Below, in pieces: positions 8,288-16,600 of a DNA stretch of 64,000 bases. The DNA is from Romboutsia_C sp015668195 (GTDB lineage Bacteria; Bacillota; Clostridia; Peptostreptococcales; Peptostreptococcaceae), in assembly GCF_015668195.1 (NCBI RefSeq), contig NZ_JADPFC010000002.1, positions 573,464-637,463 of the forward strand, written 5' to 3'. Numbering within the stretch: position 1 is the first letter of the stretch; each line of letters starts with the position of its first letter. Position numbers and translations under genes: made by a program. A model generated the notes under the pieces. It was given only the letters and a program-made list of their open reading frames with translations, was not told where the DNA came from and searched no databases.

Positions 8288-9931
8288 TTATTTACTTATT
8301 TTAATCAACTCTATATCCTCTTTTCTCTGAGGCTTTGCATAAAAATATCCTTGTATAAATATATTATCATTGTCTATATTCTTTATAATATCTACTTGTT
8401 CTTTATTTTCAACACCTTCTAATACTATACTTTTGTTATATTGCTTGCATATCTTACTTAAAAACATTATAACCTCATGATTAAATTCGTTATTTTCAAC
8501 CTCATCTATAAAATATTTATCTATTTTAATCATGTCAAAGTTAAATTTAGATAAAATATCTAGATTTGAGTATTTAACACCAAAGTCATCAGTAGCTATT
8601 TTTATATTTTTACTTTGTAAAAACTCCATACCTTTTTTTACTTCTTTTAAATTCTCTGATTCTATATTCTCAACAACTTCAAATATAATTTTTTTATTCT
8701 CAAAATTTTCATCCATTTCAATTATAGAATTAACTGTTTGTAAGAATTTTTCGCTCTTTATCTCATTAAAAGATATGTTCATAGAAATATAGAACTTTTC
8801 ATCCTTTAGATTTGTGTTTAATTTAAACCACTCATAATCTCTTAATATAACTTTAAATACCCATATTGCTAAATCTTCAGTCATATTACTATTTTCAATA
8901 TCATTTATAAAAAAGTGCGGCGATACTATTTTACCTTCAGGACTTATATATCTAATTAAAGCTTCAAAACCTACAATTTTATTATTTTTAGAACTAAATA
9001 TTGGTTGATAATAAACTATATATCTATCTTTTATTAAATTATCTTTTATTTTTTTTCTTAGTTTATTTTTCTTTTTAGCTGGTATTATATATTTTATTAA
9101 TATAAATAATATAAATATTGAGAATATGATATATAATAAAACTTCTCTATTTGTAATTTTATTATGAAAATATTTAAAATATATCTTTTCTAATTCCTCT
9201 TTCTCTTCTTCAGTATAATTATCTATAGTGTTATCAATTTTATCTATAATCCATCTATTATCCTTTGACGCTGTTATATATACAGGACCTGGTAAAAACT
9301 GCTGGATTTCGTTGTACTTATCAAGTTTATTTTCGTCTGATGGGGAAATTGTTGCCACTACAGATTTGTCATCTAACTTTTGTAATGCTTCTTTATAATC
9401 ATTTACCCATATAGGTATAGGATTTATATTATATAATTGTAAGCAATCTAATAACAATTGTGATCCATATTCTTTTTTTATAAAAGCAACCTTTTTTTTG
9501 TCTAGAGATTTTATATCTCCAAGTTCAGAATCTTTATCAGTGTAAATTGATATTCTCTCTACTCCAATATAATTTTTAGAATAAATAAACTTATCTTTTC
9601 TTTCCTTCGTATACTGAAGGTTCATCATAATATCTATTTTACCTTCTTCTAAATCTTTGATTAATGAAGATATCTCTCCTTTTACGTATTCAATCTTTAT
9701 CTTTTTATCACTAGTATTATTTTTATTAATGTCATTAATAATCTTATCTAAAATCTCTTTATAATACCATTCAACTTCTCCATCTTTAATATAAAAATAT
9801 GGTTCATAATCATATATTCCTAACTTTATAGTTATATATTCTTCATTGGCATATGAAATACTGTAATTTAGTATAATTATTGCAAGTACTACATTTACTA
9901 TTAATATTTTATAAAGCTTATTTTTTCTCAC
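8288..9931 (-). CDS. Membrane sensor with extracellular SBP_bac_3 domain and EAL domain (c-di-GMP phosphodiesterase), copy 1
   Basis: 547 residues. Signal/anchor 1-28; an extracellular amino-acid-binding-protein fold (SBP_bac_3, about 30-255; LGIYDYEPYFYIKDG, TKERKDKFIYSKNY); a TM helix about 262-283; a cytosolic EAL domain about 300-545. Catalytic and metal-binding motifs are kept: GFEALIRY, SMNISF, FEVVEN, TDDFGVKYSNLD, IKIDKYFID, LEGVE, QGYFYAKP. It should hydrolyse c-di-GMP under control of an external small ligand. No GGDEF domain is present. The start is GTG at 9931 with an AGGGGAG RBS; the signal peptide is identical to that of copy 2 (19686). Promoter at 10121-10149. Confidence 0.88.
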   Translation of the reverse strand: MRKNKLYKILIVNVVLAIIILNYSISYANEEYITIKLGIYDYEPYFYIKDGEVEWYYKEILDKIINDINKNNTSDKKIKIEYVKGEISSLIKDLEEGKIDIMMNLQYTKERKDKFIYSKNYIGVERISIYTDKDSELGDIKSLDKKKVAFIKKEYGSQLLLDCLQLYNINPIPIWVNDYKEALQKLDDKSVVATISPSDENKLDKYNEIQQFLPGPVYITASKDNRWIIDKIDNTIDNYTEEEKEELEKIYFKYFHNKITNREVLLYIIFSIFILFILIKYIIPAKKKNKLRKKIKDNLIKDRYIVYYQPIFSSKNNKIVGFEALIRYISPEGKIVSPHFFINDIENSNMTEDLAIWVFKVILRDYEWFKLNTNLKDEKFYISMNISFNEIKSEKFLQTVNSIIEMDENFENKKIIFEVVENIESENLKEVKKGMEFLQSKNIKIATDDFGVKYSNLDILSKFNFDMIKIDKYFIDEVENNEFNHEVIMFLSKICKQYNKSIVLEGVENKEQVDIIKNIDNDNIFIQGYFYAKPQRKEDIELIKISK

Positions 9932-10120
9932 ACCTAATTCTCCCCTCTAAGTTTAAAAATACTACTTTATAATTAAGTTCCTTACATTTTAAATCTAATA
10001 CTATTTTCTATTTTACATTTTTAGTTATATAACTTTTTATTAATCTCAATTCAATATCATTTTATTATTCAAATATTTTCAATTAATTTAATTTAGCATT
10101 TAAATGATTTTATCTATATA

Positions 10121-10149
10121 TTTATATATGCTTTTCTACAAAATTTCAA
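10121..10149 (-). promoter_or_regulatory. Promoter of EAL copy 1
   Basis: On the minus strand, -35 TTGAAA (10144-10149), 17 bp, -10 TATAAA (10121-10126). The same arrangement is kept upstream of EAL copy 2 (21501-21529). The leader would be about 180 nt, AT-rich, with no riboswitch I can recognise. Confidence 0.6.
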
Positions 10150-10224
10150 CACATTTTTTATATTATTTGTATGTTTTAGTATCTTTCTTGCCTTTATGCA
10201 CGTTCTATTTTTTACATTGTTTAT

Positions 10225-10440
10225 CCAAAAAAGGATGACCTTTAAAACCACCCTTTTACTACCCTTCATTATATTTTTTTTACTTGCTCTTTATTTCAAA
10301 AAAACTCAAAAACAATTTTTTTATAGTTAAAATCATTGTCAGCATCAATTGCATAATTAACTTTTTCCAAAAGTTCTTTGATCCTTATCTCATTGAATTA
10401 TCAATAGATTTATATAAATTCATATTGAAAATGCCACTAC
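10225..10440 (-). pseudogene. Fossil of a fourth EAL gene
   Basis: Minus-strand translation of about 10300-10410 gives NEIRIKELLEKVNYAIDAD-like sequence, nearly the same as residues of EAL copy 3 (NEIRSKEFLEKVNYIIDND), then stops. The sequence at 10225-10295 matches the terminator and 3' end of EAL copy 3 (21625-21690). The rest of the gene is deleted. The block EAL1 plus this fossil therefore mirrors EAL2 plus EAL3, showing an ancestral two-gene duplication that then decayed. Confidence 0.75.
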
Positions 10441-10482
10441 ATACACTTATAAAACTTTAGCATTTATATCCCACATATTATG

Positions 10483-10516
10483 TGAAAAAGCATAGACATT
10501 TTTATCTATGCTCTTT
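10483..10516 (-). terminator. Terminator of the 989-residue CWB2 gene
   Basis: GCATAGA / TCTATGC stem; the minus strand continues into TTTTT. It lies 50 bp past the stop at 10566. Confidence 0.65.
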
Positions 10517-10565
10517 GTTTTTTAGCTTTTTAAAGTAAGTATATATTCATGACATAATTATATTT

Positions 10566-13535
10566 TTATTTTCTATTATTAACTAAAGTCTTAACTTTTT
10601 CTATTACAGTAGGTTTTATTCCGCCTCCAATTTCATAAACCTTAGGAGACTTCTTCTTACCTAATATATTTTCTTGCATTTTATTAACTTCATTAGTTGC
10701 AAGAACTACAGGCATATCCTCTTTAGCACCTAGTGGTCCAACTGTAAGTGCATCTACTAAATCATTTTCTTTGGCAACTATTACGCCATCTAATTGAGTA
10801 TTAGTGTAGAACTTATCTATAACTTTAGCATTAGTTTCTTTTCTATCACTTCCTGATATTCTATTTCCTGATATATCCTTTGATATAGCAGTATTTATTT
10901 GATCTATAGCACTATCAGATATACTGTTAGGTCCACCTATTATATGTCCATCTACTACATTTTCAGATTTTATATAATCATATATAGACTTAGTAAGTCC
11001 ATCTTTTTTACTAAGTATTATAGGAGATTTTTCTCTTCCTGCTACTGATGCTATTGATAGTGAATCAGCTTCACCATTTCCTGCTCCTACGTATATCTTA
11101 GTTATATCATTTGTTTTATCGATTTCTTTTGCTATGTTTAATGAAGTTTCGTATCTATCATTTCCACCTATTCTTTTTACTGATATAGATGAATTTATTT
11201 TTTTAATTTCATCTATTATAGATTGTGGAATTGCATTTTCTCCACCTATTACTATTACATTTTTAGGTGATAGTCTTTTTATTTCATCTATTGAAAACTT
11301 TGGCAATGCTTTGCTGTTAGATAATAATATTGGTGCATTCTTTACACTTGCTAGTGGTGTTGCTGTAAGCCCATCTACTAAATATTTGTTGTCTCCATTT
11401 ACTATTATTACAGTATCAGCGCTTGTTGACCATCCTTGTTTAGATATTTTTGCTGCTGTTTCATATCTATCACTACCCATTAACTTTGTTACAGTTGTAG
11501 CTGGTGTTGATGGAGTTGTTCCTCCACCTCCACCTGTATTTGGTGGATTTGTAGCATTATCTTTTGGTAATGCTTCCATTACTTCTTTAAAATCTTTAGT
11601 ATTTGGAACAGTTACTTTTATATAATATACTTCACTATTACTATTTCTATTTAAGTTAAACAATCTTGCAAATAAGCCTTGCTTTTTATATAACTTTATA
11701 GTGTAAGTAGCTTTATCATTGTCTATTTTAGGTTCTCCTACTACCTTTGGTTCATATTTGTCATCTTTTATCTTATCTATAAAATTGTTTAAGCTAATTA
11801 CATCATTAGTTGCTTCAAATTCTAAAGGATTCTTTTCATTAGTAGCATCTCCACCTAATGCATCTACTCCTTGTATACCTTGTTTTATTTCTACATTTAT
11901 TATAAGTTCTGATCTATTACCTGACTCATCACTTGTAGAATACTCTATTTTATATTTTCCAGGTTTATTTGTATCTATATTATTTATTACTCTACCATCT
12001 TTATCTGTTATTAATTTTGTTATAGGTAAATCTGAGTCTACATTATCAGTTACACTTACAGCTGGTTCTTCAAATTTCATACCTTGAACCAATACAATAT
12101 TAGTTTTTCCACTATACTCAAATTTTGGTGCTTCATTATCTTCTTTTGGTTTTTCTGTTACTGTTACTATTCTTGTTTTTTTAGTAGTGTTTATTCCATC
12201 ACTTATTTCATATACTAACTTATATTCTTTAGCTATTGCTGTATTTACAGTTCCAGAAATCTTTAAATCATCTAATGTTAACTTAGTTTCTCTATCATTA
12301 ACACTTACTCCAGCTTTTGGATCAAAGTCTTCACCTTGCTTTATAGTTATATCTTCAACACCTAATATTCTAGGTGCTTCATTTTCTACAACATTTAATA
12401 TTGTTGTAGCTGATACAGTATTTCCAAACTTATCTTTTGCACTATAAGTTAATGTATATTCTCCTGCTTCATTTAAATCAAAGTCTCCTGTTAATTTAAC
12501 TTCTAATACATTCCCTTTAGCATCTGTTGCTTTTATTTCAGCTGGTAATGGATCAAATACTCCACCTTTAACTACTTCAACTCTATCTTTTACTCCTACT
12601 AAAGTAGGCTTAGTATCCCACACATCTGGTTCTACTACTACATTCATTCTAAGACTTGCTTTTTCCCCACTACTATCTTCTACTGTAGCAATTCTTTCAT
12701 AAGATCCAGACTTTAAATTATTTTCAACACCTTCAACCTTTTGTTGTTCTCCATTTGCTCCTGTATAAGTAATTTTAACTGCTTCTTTACCTATATTAGT
12801 ATCTTCTTCATCACTTACTTCTACAAACTCTTTAGCATCGAAAGCATATCCTTCTTTTATTTTTATAATATTATTTTTCGTATCTATTATAGGTTCATTA
12901 TTTCTTAAACTGTCTCCACTGTTTGTATCCCCATTGTTTAAGCTTTCTTTAAGTCTTATCTTTGGTGGCGTATTTATACTTAAAACTTTATCATCAGATA
13001 ACATATCATTCTCTTCTGTAGAAGAGTTATTTGTATCTATACTTTTATAAGCCACTTTTCCTTCTTCTGTGTTTGGTAATATTTTATAAGAAGAATCTGA
13101 CTTTAATCCTACTTTATCTACTTTTATCTCACATACTTCTAATACTGGACCCTTTTTTTGTAACTCAGAATCAGCTGTTACAAATATATCTATAGTCTTT
13201 TTATCATTACTTAATTTATAGTTATTAATTATAGAACTATCTGCTTCATCCTTATTTGTAGTAGTTAGCCACTTTATATTCTCGTCCCCACCTAAAAACT
13301 TAACATTTCCATCTATTTTTAAGCTTAATTGGAAAGCTTTAACCGCATCTTTTACATTATCTATTGATATCTTTACAGTGTCTTTATCTATTTTATCTAC
13401 TAACAATTTTGCTTTATCTGTATTTGCTTCATTGTTATGATTTGATATCTCATTACTTGCATAAGCTACAGCTGCCGTCGATGCAACTACTGCTGATAAA
13501 GCAACTACTTTTGTCTTAGGATTTAATTTCGCCAT
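10566..13535 (-). CDS. CWB2 surface protein with cohesin-like N-terminal domain and Ig-like repeats
   Basis: 989 residues. Signal peptide 1-26; about 35-160 a beta-rich domain reading like a cohesin (VKISIDNVKDAVKAFQLSLK, later TIDIFVTADSELQKKGPVLE); about 215-560 four or more Ig-like/DUF5011-type modules (VEVVKGGVFDPL, ITIKQGEDFDPKAGV, IVLVQGMKFEEPAVSV); a Gly-rich hinge (NTGGGGGTTP) near 670; then three CWB2 repeats 686-989 (MGSDRYETA, GGNDRYETS, SGSDRKETN). The layout is a stalk anchored in the wall that displays the N-terminal domain. It begins 83 bp after the M60 protease gene; the hairpin in that gap has no U-run, so the two are probably cotranscribed under the c-di-GMP riboswitch. The cohesin call rests on sequence feel and needs a profile or structure check. 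Confidence 0.82.
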   Translation of the reverse strand: MAKLNPKTKVVALSAVVASTAAVAYASNEISNHNNEANTDKAKLLVDKIDKDTVKISIDNVKDAVKAFQLSLKIDGNVKFLGGDENIKWLTTTNKDEADSSIINNYKLSNDKKTIDIFVTADSELQKKGPVLEVCEIKVDKVGLKSDSSYKILPNTEEGKVAYKSIDTNNSSTEENDMLSDDKVLSINTPPKIRLKESLNNGDTNSGDSLRNNEPIIDTKNNIIKIKEGYAFDAKEFVEVSDEEDTNIGKEAVKITYTGANGEQQKVEGVENNLKSGSYERIATVEDSSGEKASLRMNVVVEPDVWDTKPTLVGVKDRVEVVKGGVFDPLPAEIKATDAKGNVLEVKLTGDFDLNEAGEYTLTYSAKDKFGNTVSATTILNVVENEAPRILGVEDITIKQGEDFDPKAGVSVNDRETKLTLDDLKISGTVNTAIAKEYKLVYEISDGINTTKKTRIVTVTEKPKEDNEAPKFEYSGKTNIVLVQGMKFEEPAVSVTDNVDSDLPITKLITDKDGRVINNIDTNKPGKYKIEYSTSDESGNRSELIINVEIKQGIQGVDALGGDATNEKNPLEFEATNDVISLNNFIDKIKDDKYEPKVVGEPKIDNDKATYTIKLYKKQGLFARLFNLNRNSNSEVYYIKVTVPNTKDFKEVMEALPKDNATNPPNTGGGGGTTPSTPATTVTKLMGSDRYETAAKISKQGWSTSADTVIIVNGDNKYLVDGLTATPLASVKNAPILLSNSKALPKFSIDEIKRLSPKNVIVIGGENAIPQSIIDEIKKINSSISVKRIGGNDRYETSLNIAKEIDKTNDITKIYVGAGNGEADSLSIASVAGREKSPIILSKKDGLTKSIYDYIKSENVVDGHIIGGPNSISDSAIDQINTAISKDISGNRISGSDRKETNAKVIDKFYTNTQLDGVIVAKENDLVDALTVGPLGAKEDMPVVLATNEVNKMQENILGKKKSPKVYEIGGGIKPTVIEKVKTLVNNRK

Positions 13536-13559
13536 AATCTCATCTCCCTGTCATATATT

Positions 13560-13600
13560 AGACTTTGTTGAGAGTAGATTTAATAAATCTACTCTCTAAT
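13560..13600 (-). other. Hairpin in the gap between the protease and anchor genes
   Basis: GAGAGTAGATTTA pairs with TAAATCTACTCTC, but AACAAAG rather than a T-run follows on the minus strand. It is therefore more likely an RNA-processing or stability element than a full terminator, leaving the two genes in one operon. Confidence 0.5.
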
Positions 13601-13617
13601 GTTTTTATCTATTGTAT

Positions 13618-16600
13618 TTAACTTAGAGTTTTAGTTTTAATTTCAGTGTATTTTACTGCACTTCTATTCTTTCCTTGTCCACCAGATAAACTAATCTTTG
13701 GTAATTCATTTGGTACATCTATCTTAAAAGTATCACTTACTAATCTTTGTCCATCATCTTTTGCATCTGCAGTGTCCGTTCTATATAATTCTGCAAATAT
13801 TTGTTTATTTTCCATGAACTGACCTATATAATCTGGCTCTACCCAATATACCCAGCTTCCTTCTGCTATTTCTTCTAAATTCCCATTATCAGGAACATCA
13901 GCCATAAGAAGACCTTTATATTTATCAGCTATATGTTCTTCATTTTCATTTAATACTAATGGTACATTAAATGCTGGGTTTCCACGGTATTCACCAGTTA
14001 TAATAACAGATCCTTTTGGTATACTCTTTTTCTCATTTTCTGATGTATCTGGATTATCTACTTGGTATACAAATTCTTCACTTAGGATTCCTAAACCATT
14101 TTTGTAGTTTATATTATCATCAGACACACCAATTTCTATATTATCTCCTGGTGGCGAAATTAAATCTAATTCAGCTATTGATATATTTGTAGCTCCTAGA
14201 GCTGTTAATTTTACAAATCTAGTGTTGTATACATTTAATTGATTTCCACCTTCTACACCTTCTTTATCGAAGTATATAGTTTCTGTTGGATTATTTGGAT
14301 CTAACTTAAATGAACCATTCTTAACAGTTGTCCAAGTTTTTCCATCATTACTTACTTCTAATTTATAGTTTTGTATAGCCGTTTTTGAAGTTTTATTTAT
14401 CTTGAAGAACTTGCTAGTAGTTGTAGGTGCAGTATATTTTATACCAGCTAAAGGTCTAACTTCATTTGCATCTATTACTACATATGGATCTTCATTTGTA
14501 TCGTGTTTTTTACCTTCATATACTGTTAAGTCATTATTATCTATAACCTTAGCCAACGAAGGATTTGGATTATTTGCATGTTCATCATAGTTTGAGTCAT
14601 TTATATCAATTGTGTTACTTGTTATATTTAACTTCTCTTTATTTACACTTCCATCATGTCTTACTTTTACAGTTCCTAAATTAGCTTTTTCAGTTGCTTT
14701 TAAATTGTAATCATAAGCTATAGCTTCATATGTAAATACTCTGTTGTTAGAATTATCAACTACATCATTAAATATAGTTTCCCCATTTTTATTTCTCTCA
14801 ACAAATCCACATGGCTTTCCATTTCTGTATATTTCATATCCTAATATCTTATCGCTATCTTTGTTAACAGATAATTTTATAGGCACTGTATCTTGGTTGA
14901 CATAAGATTTATCTTCTATTTGCTTACCTTTATTGTCTTTTTCAAAGCTTGCTACAAGCTTAGTGTCACTTGACATATCAGCATTTTTTGCTAATCTTTG
15001 TCTTCTAGCTTCATCATTTATATATTGTATAGGTCTAGTTTCCTTATCAAACTTGCTTACATACTGTAATGTAGTTTCATTTGGTACTATACCATAAGCA
15101 AGATAGAATTTACTTAAGTCTTTATTAGCTACTTTAGATGTCATTCTTATTAATAACTGATCTCTATCAGCATTAGCTTTTTCATTGTCAGTCATCTCTC
15201 TATATGCTCTATTTAACTTAGCAAAGTAAGAGTCATTGCTAGAGTCTTTATCATTGTCATTAAGTAGCATCTTATATGTATCATTATTTTCGTATGCTAA
15301 ATATGGTTGCCATAGCATTCCAAGTACAACATTTCTATCAGTTGATAGCCCTAAAGTATTTGAAGTTGCTTTTTCATACATCTTTTTATAAGTATCTTTG
15401 CCTAGCTTTGATGTTGGATCTTGATTAAGCATTGAATTTGAAAGTGCAACCATTAAGTTGTTACTTGTTTCATCATAAGTTCTATTTCTAATATCTAAAA
15501 CGTGACCAATCTCATGGTTAATTAAATCATCATATAAATGAGCTTCATCTTTATTTATTAAATTTTGATTTTCATCAAATTTAAATGGAACACCTTGCAT
15601 ATATACAGGAACTCCTCCGTAACCTACTCCAACGTGGTGACTTGATGCATATCCAGCAGCTCCCATAATCATTCTTTGATATTTTATATTCATACGAGTT
15701 GCAGGTGCTTTATGCTTTTCATATTCTTCTTTACTTGGTGCATTTTCAACACTTTCATATACACCTTTTTTAGCATAACCTAATTGTATTTGCTGCTCCC
15801 AAGCTAAAAGTGCATTGTATACTCTTTCAACTTCATCATTTTCATTACCCTTAAGCCCAGATTCTATTCCCTTTAGTATTTGTGATGCTGGCATAGTAAG
15901 AGTAAATCTATCTCCTTCTATATCTGTTGCATTTAAAGTTGAAGTTTGTGCATCATAAGTGTATATATTATTCTTTCTATCTTCTGCTGTAACTGATTTT
16001 TTGTACATATTAGGTAAATCTGATACGTATTTTTTAAGTTCTTTTATATATGTTCTTATTTTATCTTTTACTTCATCTTCTTTATCTTTATCATTTATAA
16101 TGTTGTTTACATTTAAATGTGGTATTTCATCAACTCCAGCTAGTCTTACCTTTATAGTGGCATCAGATTTACCAGAAGCCATTCTAGCCATTACTTGTCC
16201 ACCTTTTTCAACATCATTATTAAATATTTCTGGTATAGTTATTTCATGTCTTCCTGATCCTAAAGCCTTTGATTTAGTCATATATTTACTTGGTTGTCCA
16301 AAATGTTGTAAAAATGCTAATTCAACTTTTGCACCTGGATCATCTGAACCCACATAAACAACTATCTTTTTAGATTGATCTCCATCTTTACCTGGTCTTG
16401 CAACGGCACCTAAAGATTGCCAATCATTTGCCATTCCTAAAGCACTTGACCCAGAATTACTTTTTATCGTTGGATCTAATGTAGTTATTTCATTTGATAA
16501 GTTAGCTCCATTTAAAAGTGATTCAGCTACATCAAGATCTTTTAATATATTAGTTCTATCTGGATTATATTCTTTACTTACTGAGTCCATTGTGTTTGCT

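Noticed and set aside
9932..10120. Possible second c-di-GMP riboswitch in the EAL leaders
   Set aside because: No GACGCAAAGC-type core, and no GEMM-II-like core that I could recognise, in the 180-nt leaders of EAL copies 1 and 2.
11134..12447. Long plus-strand open frames opposite CWB2 and Ig-like genes
   Set aside because: They lack RBSs, are hydrophobic Ser/Leu/Phe-rich readings and lie wholly inside well-supported minus-strand genes; the same holds for similar frames opposite the other large genes.
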